Notes: generated from the letters alone by a model not told the origin. Positions 13,145 to 25,717 are shown, counted from the stretch's first letter. The stretch is 64,000 nt of DNA from Orthonyx spaldingii (GCA_013397795.1 VZTJ01000300.1:919318-983317), one strand, 5' to 3'. Numbers and translations are program-made.

Positions 13145-16100
13145 CCTGTCTTACACAACTGAGAACAGGAACTGGCACAAAAGCAGTGGTGCCAGTTAAA
13201 CTGACTTGTAGGGGGACACTTTTCACAGGTTACACTATCGTGTTGTCGAATTTGAAACAAGTCACTGGAATGGGCACAAAAACCCCACAGTTTCTGCTTG
13301 AAACCTTTTATTTCTATCTTTCACTTAAAACTATTACTTTTATCCCAGTTAATATAAACATTATTAATTAAATAACTAGAGCTAATTTACACAGGTTTAC
13401 AGCTGTGGGGGACTAAGACTGTTTCTGTTCATTTGCAGGTAGTGTTTGGTGATTTAGCCCTCTGTCAATAAGCTAATGCTTACAATTAATTTTAAAATGA
13501 ACTAGTTGAACCAGTACAGTGCTAGAGCTCAAGTGTCAACTACATATATACATGAAATACAATAAATCCTGAAGTACTACTTCAAAATCCAACCAATTTG
13601 TCTAATTTGTGGGTTAGTATACACATAAGTAATATAATCACCTTAATCATTCCAAATAAGCATACAGCAAGTTTCATTTTGTGTTTTTCTTTTTCCCCAA
13701 CAGCACTACACTAGTTGTTCCTGATGATGTTCCAAGCAGAGCATTCCAAAGAGTCACTCGTGCAGGAAAACAGTTGAGCTAAACTCAAGTTGCCAGCTCT
13801 TTTCTAATTTTAAGTTTAGCTTTCCCATTCTGAAGCAAGCATTCCTCTCCAATACTAGTTAAAAGAGCTTATCTAATTTAACTTTCATTTTTGCCTTAAA
13901 CATCTGGGAAATTTCATTTCTCTAATCAGTTTCTTACTTTCCTCCACTAATTACAATCTTGTTTTTTCTACGTATATCATTTCCTGTGTGATAATTTTTT
14001 CATCATTGGGTTTCTTGCTCTTTATATATTTCCTAGATGCTGGTGTTCAAACTCAGAAAATGCAGCTTATTTATGTTGTCCCCATTCTCCTTAAAATACT
14101 CCACTAAAATGTGCCTCAAGAAGTTATTTGCCTCTATGTATATCTGAATATTTAGCATAGCTTCCAAAATGCCACCGTTTGCTGCCCCCATTGCTCCATC
14201 ATCAGCAAATTCTAGGATTTTAATTTACTCTAACGTGATGAGACGCCCTTCAGAGAACTTGGCCACCAGCTGTCCTTCTGCTCGAGGAGGCCAAAGTCAC
14301 ACGCAAAGCAATGACGCTGTCAGGCAAACGCCACTTCTCCCTTTCACTTTCCCCACTGCCTCTTCTCCCATTCTCTTTCCTTAGCCTGAGGCCGTATCTT
14401 AATCCCATTCCCAAAATTAAAAGGTTTTTTCCGTTCTCCATGGCTCATGAAGTGTTACCCTGTAGAACTACGTTGCTACAGGGGCTCTGCCCTTAAATTT
14501 GGAATACTTTCAGGTTTTATCTTATTTTCATTCTTGTATCACTACAATCCCTTTCATATAGCTTTCAGGCTATTTCATACATAACAGGCTAAAATCTGGA
14601 CATGATAAACTCTTTTTTACCAAGACAGATACTGTAGTCACATCATGGGCGTACTGAATTCCATTCTACAAACAAATGAGGATTTTTTTAAATGCTACTA
14701 ATTTAAGTAACAGCGCATAACTTAGTCTGTATACAGCATTTAATAATTTTTCCTTTCTAGTTTCCACAGTACTAGACCACCATTTAAAAGATTTTGCACA
14801 ACTCATTATAATAAGGTAAACAGTGAAGACTACATTGAAAGAAATAAATGTTTATCATATCTATTTATTAGTATCAGGGGCACAAATTTGAAGCTTTTTC
14901 CCAAGATAGGGCTTTGAGTTTTTAAAAAATTACCAAAATTATGAGATTATATTCAACTGACCTAATGGTTTCATTTGCATTTCTCTGTATAAACACAGTG
15001 GTATGTTTACCAAACATCCATTTCCTTCTAACTCCAGATCATAGATTTTTGAAACCCCACCAAAAAAACAAGTTGTTTAACGAACAGAATTGTGTTCACA
15101 ATATCAAAACAAACTTAAATAAATCATTCATACAGTGTGAAAACTGAAATTTAATAACTCTGAATGAAAGAGCTTTGCAACATAAAAGTTCCTGTAAACC
15201 TCCACAATATGTCCAAGCACAACTAAAGGCAGACTTACGTAATATATTAGCTTGCAATTGCAAAGGACTCTTCAGGTTTTGTAATCAGTTCTCACACTTA
15301 ACCGCAAACCAGGAAAGAATTGTTATGGTATTTCACAGTTACATACATGGCAAAGCTTAGAAATACGGCTTAGAATTGTATCTTCTTACCAAAGTTAAAC
15401 ACAAGTTTAATTTCTTTCATTCATTTGAGGAAACTGAGGATCAACATATGCTGTTTCACATGCTGATACTTTAAGTAAAATAACAAAGATTCTTTTAAAA
15501 ACTAAACTTTCTTATAACGAAAAACAGAAAGAAAATATTTTACTCCTTTGAGAAGATGATTAGCTTACCTGGTTTTGCCATTCCACACCGACAGCCCGAA
15601 CAATATTATCAGCTCTTCAGGTACTAATTCTTGCTAACTGGAAGGATATTTTCTCTCTAGCTGGATTAATAATCAACTTTCCTGATAGTTCATTTGTAAT
15701 TCTCTGCTGGTTAACCCTTTGCAGGGCTCCCATTTTGAACTAAGCAGCCTACACTCTTCGGCTCATTGTAATACAAAAATAATAAAACATATGCTAGCAC
15801 TTAAATAAGAACTAAATAGTAGGCTAAAGAGAAAAATTAAGAATAGATTATCTTAAAAAACTAAAAGCTTACAAATACTTAAAGCAAGACTTCCTTTCTC
15901 TGAAAGACTATGATTACTAAACCTAGTTGCTGGTAAAACAATGCATCAACAACCTTGGAGCTGTAAAGTCCAATGGCTCATACGACCACACGCTCCCAGG
16001 AAGCCACGGCTCGACCTCTCATCTTCAGCCAGCGAGTAAATATGACACATGTCTGCCTAATTCTGAAAATAACATCTTTTATTAGTGAATAGTGTGCTGA

Positions 16101-17413
16101 GAAATTGCCACAGTTATCAGTTTGTGCAAGGCCACCCATCTGTGTTGTCAGAAAGCAAGAGCAAGACTGGCCAGGAGTAAAAATGAGATAAGAGAGGCCC
16201 AGAATAGCTAAAAAGGGGAGTTCAAATGAGGTCAGAACAGTTTAAGATGGCATACCTAAAAATTATATGTAATTTTATTTTTCAAGTGTAATAGAAGTAA
16301 ATTACATATATGTTATCAGTTTCATAAAAATTCAATACAGCTCTGGCAACTCTGTTGTGATATGAGTAAAAAGATTATAAAACAAACCTGGCAAAAGGGT
16401 TTAGAGATGTCATATAAGAGTGTGGCACCTTCTGGAAATGCTTATCTAAAGAAACTAGTCTTTGGGGGATATATGATGGACCTTGGGATGTGCTTTGATT
16501 GTGGACAGAGGTAAGAGGAAAAGAAAAATAAACTTGTTGCATGGCTGACTAAGGCATAATGCTACAAAAATAAGGAAATAATAAGAAAGGGGAGAAAAGT
16601 CTCTGAAAAACAGTCAATTGGGTTTTTGGATGCTCTTGAAAAAATATAAGAGATGACAGCTCTATTCACTAACAGAAATGCTTTCCTCATGAACTCTGCT
16701 ATAGCTGCTTTATTAAATAATATGGCAGTAGTTCTGGATTTTTTTTTTAAACAAAGGCACAAAGTCTCCTAAAGCTTCTGCATAGCACAAATGAGACTTT
16801 ATCTATTTTCCTTTGCATAAGAGCAGTCCTACAGCTAATCTATTTTTACACAACTATAGGTCTCTGCTCTCTATTCAGTAGCACCTAATACAGTTTGCTG
16901 TAAACTTTCTGCAATATGTGCTGTAGAATTTATGATAAAATGCTATAAAGTTTTGAAGCAAATTTATTTCATATTTATAGCTAATTTTATTCTGTGTTTG
17001 AAGGAAAACCTTTTAAGAACGCCAATAATGTGAGAAAGCTACAACAACTAAATTTATTGTTAAGTATCACATCAGTAGTACTCCTGGGGGCTTCTCTTCA
17101 TGGGAAGAAAGCTTAAACAACATTTTCTAACACATTGGATTGCTTCCCAGAGATGTGATGGCCTACAGAGGCAGTGCTGAACAAAGCAGGCTGGAATAGT
17201 AAGTCAGTAAACAACCCTTTTCAGAGGATGGCCACAAATAAGTGCAACTTTGTTTAATAAAGGTGAATTATAGTTATCTTTTGTTCTTTAGTAGGTGCAT
17301 TATCTTTCTCTCCTGTTCCACCTGACCAAACTGGTAGTATCTTTCCTATCAACTGACTGAGTAGTTGGCTGGAAATAATGGGACCAAACAATCCACTATT
17401 GTTGCTAGAGACA
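13145..17413. other. AT-rich non-coding sequence
   Basis: No gene is recognised. Contents include a hairpin-forming inverted repeat at 16264-16310 (listed separately) and a GAGGAAACTGAGG string near 15426 that recalls MIR SINEs but lacks further support. Frames at 14169-14496 overlap on both strands in a slightly GC-richer stretch and look like chance. Confidence 0.55.
16264..16310. repeat. Perfect 12-bp inverted repeat with 23-base spacer
   Basis: TATATGTAATTT at 16264-16275 is the exact reverse complement of AAATTACATATA at 16299-16310. The arms are AT-rich, and the spacer contains a T-rich stretch. It could form a stem of 12 base pairs. There are no flanking duplications that would mark a miniature transposon, and no extended stem suggesting a microRNA precursor. 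Confidence 0.75.
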
Positions 17414-17453
17414 ATGACCTTTCATGTCCTTGGAGCTCGCCATGACCTTTCAT
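17414..17453. repeat. Duplicated 12-mer ATGACCTTTCAT
   Basis: The 12-base string ATGACCTTTCAT occurs at 17414-17425 and again at 17442-17453, start to start 28 bases apart. The intervening bases are unrelated, so this is not a simple tandem repeat. Each copy contains TGACCTTT, close to a nuclear-receptor half-site (reverse AAAGGTCA). A paired arrangement could be a regulatory site or a chance micro-duplication. Confidence 0.7.
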
Positions 17454-18205
17454 CTTTCCTATCCTCCAATGGTCTCTTCTAACAACTAAAACTACACCCC
17501 GTTAGGCTGAATTCCAGATTGTCATAAAAAGCCCCTTCCTTTCGAAACAAAACCAATTTTTACACCAAGGTGGAGCAGAAACACAGGTCCATTGTTCCCG
17601 CACAGATGGAAGTTAGAGTTACTAAGGCAACAGCTCTAATCCCTCTTTTTACCACCTTTTTCACATCATTGGCCTATCAAGTGTGCTACCTTTTAACTCA
17701 TAAGCTCAAAAGCTGGTAGTCTAACTGACTGCCCTAATTAGCTACGATTTTCACAGTACAGACAACATGATGAGCTAATCGAAATTTGCAAAATAATGAC
17801 GTACCTCCAGCAAATATTCCTCCTCCTGAGGCCCAGTCTTAGAATAACAATAATGAGACCATTATTAGAGGAGGGCATTAAAATGCTGCACTGCTGCTAA
17901 ACAGAGAACTTAATTGTTCTGGTCTTGTCCATTGAATCAACAACCTATTGTTGTGGACTTGAAAAATAAAGGACTGGAGAATGGGTGCCATAATGATTGG
18001 TCTGTGCTGCCATACCAGCACTCCGTAGAATTGTTTTCCTTTTGAAACTCTTGATGGACTAGTAGTTTTGTTTAAAAGTAATATAAAAGCCAATTGTCTG
18101 GATAAAAAGTCCTATTTATTGAAATCTTTAGAAGCAGTTGCATGGATTTGTTCATGACCCCCAAGATAAAAACATAGGGACCATAATAATGCTATTTGTG
18201 GCGAC

Positions 18206-18232
18206 CACTGCTTGTAGTGACACTGCTTGTAG
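18206..18232. repeat. Short tandem duplication (12-mer, period 15)
   Basis: CACTGCTTGTAG is present at 18206-18217 and exactly repeated at 18221-18232, with TGA between. This is a recent or conserved local duplication of two units. Confidence 0.8.
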
Positions 18233-18358
18233 ATAACGCTGTCCTGTCTAGCTACTGCAAAAGGAAGGAAGGCATTTCCTTTGCAGACAGAAATCATGGC
18301 AGAAGGTCAAATAGTGGACAGACTCAATTTATCTGTAAAAATGAGGAGGTTTTATTTT

Positions 18359-18372
18359 AAAAAAAAAAAAAA
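18359..18372. repeat. A14 homopolymer
   Basis: Fourteen consecutive A residues follow GGTTTTATTTT and precede TAAAGG. It is a simple sequence run, with no recognisable retrocopy upstream of it. Confidence 0.7.
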
Positions 18373-19859
18373 TAAAGGCTTAATATGTTTGGTCATCATT
18401 TACAATTCAGGGTTTAGAACAAACTGATAAAGATATATTTAATCAGTCACAGGACTTTTTTTTTGTTAATTAGCTTGTTAGATATTAAAAATTAAAGACC
18501 TTATTTTTTTTTCTTCACGTTTATAGAATTATACCCTTAATTTTGTCATTGGGAAACTGAATAATATACACCTTAAGATACAGTGACTGAATGGATGCAG
18601 ATTGTTGTTTACTGCTAGCTTTGGACAGTCTTTATTTAAATTTGGGACTGGGAAGAAGAGACATCTAAAATCTCTGACATGCCTTTTAGTTTGGGGTTTT
18701 TTTAATTGTTAAGAAATTAGAAACTACAGCTTTTCACAAATGTTTAAAATAAACATGGTCTTGAGAAAAAATATTCTCCCAAATCAAAAATCATCATTTT
18801 ATTACATAAAATCATTGTTAATTAACACTATCCCGGATTCCTCTCTTAGCTTTCACTGCAACAGGACTGTTGAAAACACATAAGCAACAATAGATTTGGA
18901 ATGGAAACTAAAATCACATCCTATTGTATTTTTATAGTTATGTCTCTTAATGCATCTTTCTACACACAAATTGCTCAAAAATAAACTATTACTCTAGACT
19001 AATATAAACAATGAAAAACTGCAGAATCTGGGCTTGCAAGAGTTTCCATTGCTAATTTGCTATTTATTTCAATGGGAAAAAGTTTAGGGCTTAATTTTTC
19101 TCATTACTATCAACATATTGTAAATGAAATTGAGAACAATAATTGTGAAAAAGGAAAAAAAAAAGGAGATAAAGGTTAACCCAAAAGGTATTTTCAGCAG
19201 TTGTAGGAACTGCTCATAAAATGTCAAGTTTTCTTGCATGTATTTGCAGAACACCTTTTCTTTAAACTCCTTTCTTTTGTAAATTGAAAAATACCTAATA
19301 TAAAGTAGTATTAAATTGTAAATAAGAACTCTTGCTTCATTCAATCCAAGCTTTGCTTCATTTATCTTCATCTTGTTAGGCTAAATTAATTAACAATCTC
19401 TGTGTTGCACACTTTCTCTTTTCATTACATCAAATAATGGCCTGGATATGGGAGAAAACCCTCACCACAGGGATCTTGAAACACTACCTTGAGGAAGAGA
19501 CTCTTACATATGCATTGCTTTAGCAATATTAACTAGCTGGATGTTATGACATTTATTAAATAGATCCTTCAGTCCTTCACTGCTGTAAAATAATTGTTCT
19601 GATTTTGTGAGAAACAAAAATATTTTTTTTTTAAATCAGGGGCTTGCAGTAGATCATGTTTACAATTTGTGAGCCACAAGCACTAAAAAGAAAGAAAGTA
19701 CCTAAAGAGCTTTATTCAATGGTTTATTTAATGTAAAAAACCTGCAGCTTGAACACAATTTCTGGCCAACTGTGTATACAGTCCCAAACACATTAATGTG
19801 TCAAATTACTCAAACCGAGTTGCCATATAATTTTTTTGTGAATGTTCTGTGTATAATTA

Positions 19860-20480
19860 ATTGAGTGTCTGGGACAGTTTCATTGGTAAATCTGGTTATT
19901 TAGCTATTGTAATGGGGAGCAATGTGCTAAACTATTAGGCAAGTTTTCTTCCTTTAACCTACATTATGGCATCTAGAGCAAAAGGACAAAACAGTAAAGC
20001 CTTTTTTAATCTCACCCTGATCAAACAACCCTCTTTCTCCAATCACAGCTTTGTGCGTGATATCTTTCTGCTAGTGTTTCTTATTTAATTAAAACAGACA
20101 CTGACAGAAGGACATGGATTAGGACTGTAATGATGCATTTACTTAGATTAATCGGAGGCTCCTTTTGGAGTAATGGCTTAAACAAAGAACAAAAGGAAAT
20201 TGTTATGAAACAGCCTTTTATCCCAGGCAAAGGTCAAATTATGAGGTTTTTAATTTTGTCAGCCTCTGTTATATTGGACCTTTCTACTGGAACATGAGAA
20301 GTGCTTCTCTCCCCCTCTCCCCCGAGCCAAGCCAGTTATTATAATACAACCAATAAAGCTGCAAATTAAAATGTCTGATTTTAAACCAGGTTGCTTAGCT
20401 TTCAAAACCCTCTAATTAGCATGTTGTGCATTGTTGTGAGGGAAAGAAACCTAAAATGCTAATGACCTGCTGCCAGGTGA
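19860..20480. promoter_or_regulatory. Candidate conserved non-coding element, motif-dense
   Basis: This stretch has the texture of a vertebrate developmental enhancer. Visible motifs include GGATTA (20116-20121), the palindrome GATTAATC (20156-20163), AACAAAG (20181-20187) and ATTGTT (20199-20204) as SOX-type sites, CAAAGGTCA (20228-20236) as a nuclear-receptor-type site, and TAATTA (20413-20418). No open frame or repeat explains the region. The motifs are short and individually common, so the call rests on their density and is an inference. Alignment across birds and to mammals would decide it. Confidence 0.35.
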
Positions 20481-20584
20481 CCACACTGCTGCGCAAAATA
20501 ACACAGACTCATTCAAGTAGTAGTAATACCAATAACAGCCAGCTCTTATGAATTACCCTGCTCCAGGTCTACTCTGCACCACAT

Positions 20585-21900
20585 ATGCTTAAAGAAACAG
20601 GCGTGCATCCAGCCAAAGATCAGAGTTCAGTAGTCAGCACAAGAGATTGTTGTATGTTAACTGGGAAGAAGTCTGTGCCCATTCAGACACCACTAGGAAG
20701 GAGAAAAACATTTGAAATCACCACGAGCCAGGTGATATTTGAGCCAGGCACAGAGAAAAGCACAGAATGGAAAAGTCTTCCCCTTTTGGGCAGAAGCTAC
20801 AGATTCACTTCTGTGTATCTCAAAGTGGACAGCCACAACTTGCTGTGATAAATTCTGCTTCTGTTCTTTGTTCACAAAAGGGCAGCAATGCATGAAAACA
20901 TCCCAAATACAGGTATATTTTTGCCCTTTCCCCAGTTTACTATTCATTGCAACAAGTTCATTGAACACACAAAATTAAGCTACATCATGATATTTTCTTA
21001 AAATATGCTATAGGAGAAAGTCTAGTAATGCATCTTCAAAGACTCAAACCAAATAGAAAACATTTCCTTAAACCTCATGGTACTTGAGGCTCTAGGTTTT
21101 TGAAGATTTGATTTTTAGCAAGCTTACTTCACACAAAATTTCAAAAGAAAAGAACTCTCACATTCCAGTGACAAAATAAAGCTTTAAGTAACTTCCTTTT
21201 TTTGAAACTGCAAACGTATTCACTAGTCTTCTGCGCCACCAAAACTGTACACATACCCAATCCTCCTCCCGCCACAGAGTCCATGTCTCTGGCAAGCTGA
21301 AATGTCACCCAGCACCCAGAGGAACACAACCTGATACCAACAAAGAAGCAAAGCTTTGCTGACGGTGCCAACACTGGGTCCAAACAGCAGCAGTAGAGGC
21401 AGCTGTTCAGCACCACAAATAATACCATGCTGAAAAGGCCAGAATCATTAGTAGTCGAGATTAACCCCACTTGACCTGTTTTTTTACCAACAGTTGAGGG
21501 AAAAACTACTTTCTCTGTAACTTGACATCTTCGCCGCAAAGATCGCGGCCCAAGCCCTTCCTGACATACCAGCACAGCGTTGACAGCGTTCCTCAGAGGT
21601 CACAGTAGTAGGAAGTTGGATAAGATGTTGAACAGCTATGCTGGCCTTGATGTCTGCTCATTCCCAGAAGTCTCCTGCCTTTCTCAAGTGATCCCTAACC
21701 GACTGTTAAGGGGGGGAAATGACCACAAAGTGTCTTTTCTTCCCTTATTGCATTATGTTTTACTTACAAGTTCATCAGTCCAGAGGGAAGGTACTGTGTG
21801 AATTCAAACCCCAATGTCCCCAAAACTGCTACTCAATGAAAAACACAATCCAGTTCCTCTCCAGATAAATTGCAAAGTGGCCAGGTTGAGCAAATTAAAC
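20585..21900. other. GC-richer block with overlapping open frames, no gene called
   Basis: This block has less AT bias than its flanks and several overlapping frames: 87 and 79 codons on + and 91 on - around 20585-20978, then 144 codons on the minus strand at 21141-21575, the longest frame in the window. The 144-codon translation starts MLVCQEGLGPRS and is rich in Cys, Val and Leu, but shows no domain I recognise. CpGs cluster near 21530-21550. It could be a decayed mobile element or a lineage-specific transcript. I do not call a CDS because nothing distinguishes the frame from chance. Confidence 0.3.
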
Positions 21901-23428
21901 CATATGCATGGTCCTTTATATGTTATAATCTCAAACTCATGTGTCAACACTCTGTATTGCTTGTCTCCTTTTTAGGCAGATTCTGCCACGTTGCTGCTAC
22001 TCTCTCACCATATAGCCCCAATCCTGAAAAACAAATTGACAACTTGCCTTGGAAAATATTAACATGATTACATGCAAGCCACTTAAATGATCTACATAAA
22101 AAAGAAAACTACACTTATTTGCAAAGACAGTAAATTCAATTTACTTAACACTCAAATACCTGAGTGGCTTTAAAAGTAGCAAACAAAATGTTAAGAAAAT
22201 TAGCCACATAGTAGTATTCAATTTGGTTAGAAATAGTCTGAACTTCACAGTAGCCTTCTACAACCTTGAGATATCACTGTCATCAGCCAGTACTACCATT
22301 TATTTATTTGTTTAAACTTCTGTTCAGCCAAGATAATCACATCTTAAGATACGTGAACTTGTTTTCACAGACACATGTATCATCCACCAGTATTCTTTGG
22401 CTTGCCTCTTAGATGTTATTTTTTCCTGAATAAAACCACCTCTGTGAGACAGAAAACACACTGCTAAGTTTATTTAAAAAAAAAAAAAAAGAAGCGCTAA
22501 CACGTAATGAAAAACAGAATTTGTGCATAGTGAGTGATAGGTGGCTCTATCCTTTACAACCCACAGTCAGGAAATTCTCATTATTTTCCTTTGTGGAATT
22601 CACCCTAAGAGTGTGTTTTAGAGGTATCTTAGTATGGCTACTGCACTGATATGCACAATGCAAATACACTGTTTCCCAAAAGTTCTATTTGTTCCTTAAA
22701 GTATATTAAGTATGCCAACACTCTTTTAGTGAACAAGTAATAAAATCTGCATTAGTATCCTACACAGAATATGAATTCATGCTTTAAGATCAGAGCTGCT
22801 TAGATAGCAAATTATCTGCATCATTTCCCATTTAGCAGCTAGAGAGCTGTCCAGGTATAGCCTGTGCCTCCATGAATATGATACTTCATGTCCTGTGTTT
22901 TTTGCTGAATATCCATGTATTATGTAGAAAAACACATAAAAGAACAGCAGCAATCTAAGAATTCAGTGCAGGAGCCTGACAAGAGTCAGGCTGTCACAGC
23001 AGCAGTTAGTGGCATAGCACAGTAGACACACTGGTAAAGCAGTCAAATACGACACAGTCCTGCTGCTTTGGTGCAGAACAAGGCACTGACTGGGCTTTAA
23101 CACATGACAAGTTCAACTGGGTCCATTAAATTACACCTCTGAATAACATAGTGCTCTGTCACGTTGATCCTGGGAATTCTGGTGGCCAACACTGAGCAAA
23201 GACAATCTACTTCCTCACTTTTCGGTCATCACTTTCATATGGCCGAGCAGAAGTCAAAATATGCTCTGCACTGATGGACAGCAGAATAAAATGTATTTCC
23301 AGGAAAAAAAATAGTCAAGTCATTGAAATTTCGTGCATAATATGTACGGAGATTTGACCCAAAGACAGGAAGAGAAGTGAGTTCCTGCTATGTTTCTTTA
23401 CTCAAGTGGCCCCCTAGATCACTGTGGT
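21901..23428. other. Non-coding sequence
   Basis: No gene is recognised. It contains an A15 run at 22476-22490 and otherwise unique-looking AT-rich DNA. Confidence 0.55.
22476..22490. repeat. A15 homopolymer
   Basis: Fifteen consecutive A residues follow TTTATTT and precede GAAGCGC. It is a simple sequence run. Confidence 0.7.
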
Positions 23429-23460
23429 TATATGTATATGTGTGTGTATATATATATAAT
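23429..23460. repeat. TA/TG microsatellite
   Basis: A compound dinucleotide repeat in which TATATG units pass into GTGTGTG and then TATATATATATA. It is likely polymorphic. A 140-codon frame starts at its edge (23460-23882, +), but its translation matches nothing I know. Confidence 0.8.
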
Positions 23461-24640
23461 TGAACCTGTACAATATGGAAATACACATACATGATGGAAC
23501 CTATATAACAGTCATACAATGGAACCAAATTCTCTTGTCCAAATTAACAGCTTGCACAGAACAACAATTTTCTCTATCCTCACATACCATGAAAGAAGAA
23601 TGGTTCTTATCTCTGAGCACCAGCAGCTGCTCTCTGGGTTTGCTCCGTTACGTACAACCTGTCCCAGTTTTTTCCATGTATCCTTCTCTACAGGTTCCCT
23701 GTATCCTGGTCTACCTGGACAGCCCATACTGGTATCACTGTATGCACAGCTTTGTATGTCTGTCAGCTGAGAGAAAGCAGAACTTTCTGCTTCTTGGGTT
23801 TCCAAAACACTGCATTTGGGCCATATGGACTAGCTCTCTTTCAGCCCTAAGAACTACCGGATCAAGCAACTTAGATATTTGAGTTCAATTCAGATTGCCA
23901 CATTCACCACTAGAAATTCTTTTTACTATTTAATCTTTTGCAGTCCTAAATACTCCATCTCACTCCAGAACTCCATTCCCATCTGATTTGTGATACAATG
24001 TACAAAACAGTGCTCAAATCCTTTATGAATTTCTTGTTTGGTTTTGGAACTCTTACCCCTCTTAATTACCATTGAACTTCTCACCCAACATCTTAAACTC
24101 TCTTCACAATTGGAGTCTTCGTATTTTTATATCTGCTAATTTTTTGAGTCCTGAGGATAAACTAGATAAATTATGGAAGAAAAAAATCACAAAAAACAGT
24201 CAACTCCATCCCTCTGGTCATTATCACTTGATTTCAAGAAATGATAAGGCTATTATATTCCAAACTGTCTTCTGCAAGAGAATACTGATCTATGCAATTC
24301 ATCACTGCTTTTATAATGAGTATCAGAAATTAACTTGATAAACTACTTCATATTGTGTATATATACATATGTAAAAAGTACCTGTTAAGGGATTTCAGTT
24401 TGCTGTTGAAGCCAGCATAGCTCAGAGATAGAAACAACCATGCACATACAATTACAGTGTCAGACTTGCACACACAAGATAACCATGTGGTGAACTTCGA
24501 TATCTCCTCATAAAATGATTCACTAGGCAACTTTTAGCATTTGGCCTGGAATTTTCCCATTAGTCAAAATTTCCCAGTCAGTATTGTCTAGTGAAGGATG
24601 CACACAAAAGGGCAAGGCCTAGTTTAGACTCAGTATCTGG
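23461..24640. other. Non-coding sequence with unsupported open frames
   Basis: A 140-codon plus-strand frame (23460-23882), a 97-codon minus-strand frame (23512-23805) and an 83-codon plus-strand frame (23519-23770) overlap in three phases. None shows a conserved domain, and the overlap on both strands argues for chance. The segment at about 23940-24120 is pyrimidine-rich on the + strand. Confidence 0.45.
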
Positions 24641-24770
24641 CATGTCAATTACCTTTTTATGCCTGGGTTTACCTCTGTGTAAAACAGGGGAAACAATATC
24701 TTTATAAATCACCTTTCTATACTGCTTTGAGATCTCCTGCTAAAAGGGAGGAATAAGAGTATCTGAATCT
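24641..24770 (+). mobile_element. MIR/CORE-SINE-like remnant
   Basis: Two blocks resemble the 3' part of amniote MIR-type SINEs in the right order. One, at about 24668-24700, is like the family's 'TTTCCTC-TCTGTAAAATGGGG' block (here TTTACCTCTGTGTAAAACAG then GGGAAACAATA). The other, at about 24723-24747, is like the 'GCTTTGAGATCC' tail (here TGCTTTGAGATCTCCTGC followed by TAAAAGG). These are tRNA-derived SINEs mobilised by L2-type LINEs and inactive since early amniote times. The copy is strongly diverged and its exact subfamily is uncertain. Confidence 0.6.
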
Positions 24771-25717
24771 CTTAGTAATATGAAACAGGGATCACTTCAA
24801 AACAAAACAAAATAAATTAACATAAAAGTTTGGGGGGTTGCTTGGTTTTAATTTTCTTCCTCTAATGTTGGAGCTTTCAACACCCTATCAGCCAAACATA
24901 CCTCTGCATTGTTTTATTACAAAGTGGATCAGAACAGACAAATTAATAAAGCCAGGACAGTAAGTGCACTTTGTTTGCACAATATATCCTACCCATATCT
25001 ATCTTAAGTTCAGACTGAAATCCAGCTCCAACTGCATCAGCTTTCAGGCTGACAAATCTTCCTGAAGCTGTGCCACACAGTGTTTCAGACCTGGAAGGTG
25101 CTGCAAACAGGCACTTTCACTACACTTCTCAAAGCCCCATATATCAAAATTTCATACATTAAACATCCCTCAAAAGGTACACCTGTCACAGTTTAATTAT
25201 ATGCACCACGCAGTCTTTGAGCACGCTTTTTTTTTTCTGCCCATATAATTATCAGGATTTTAAATCTTTCCTTTCTAAAGAGTGGAAATTAAAAATATAA
25301 CCTATATAGAAAGAGGATACTGTAAACCACAGCATAGAAACTCATTTATAGCTCACTCTCAAAGAGCTTAGGATAATAGATTTTGGAAAAGTGTCAGGTT
25401 TGGTACATATTAATATTTTGGGATATATCTACGTCTTTATGGTATGTCCATCGCAAGACAGCTGGAAACTGTCATACTCATGGAAACTAAAGTAGGTCAG
25501 TAAGCAAAGTGATGCAAATAAGTAAAACTACCTACATTTTTAAAATACTGTAATCAATTTCACATTCCATCAAGCTAACTTAACATGTCTATAAAAGTTT
25601 TGCTGGTAACTACAGAGAATGAACTGTACAACTACCTGGTTTCTTCAACATTTGCGAAAAATATTATTATCCCAAATGGGTTTTGAAATTATTATCCCAA
25701 AAGGATTTCTATGATTT
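24771..25717. other. AT-rich non-coding sequence
   Basis: No gene is recognised. A POU-type octamer ATGCAAAT occurs at 25512-25519. The phrase ATTATCCCAAA is repeated near 25665-25680 and 25690-25702, a minor local duplication. Confidence 0.5.

Larger units (their letters stand above)
17454..19799. other. AT-rich non-coding sequence with simple repeats
   Basis: No gene is recognised. It holds a 15-base-period duplication at 18206-18232 and an A14 run at 18359-18372. Frames at 17878-18093 and 18112-18297 (-) and 19084-19371 (-) have translations without recognisable domains. Confidence 0.55.

Noticed and set aside
15410..15460. GAGGAAACTGAGG string recalling the MIR core
   Set aside because: Flanking MIR blocks are absent; a single 13-base similarity is not enough.
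23460..23882. 140-codon plus-strand frame
   Set aside because: It overlaps 97- and 83-codon frames in other phases and strands, begins at a TA microsatellite, and has no recognisable domain. I treat it as a chance frame.
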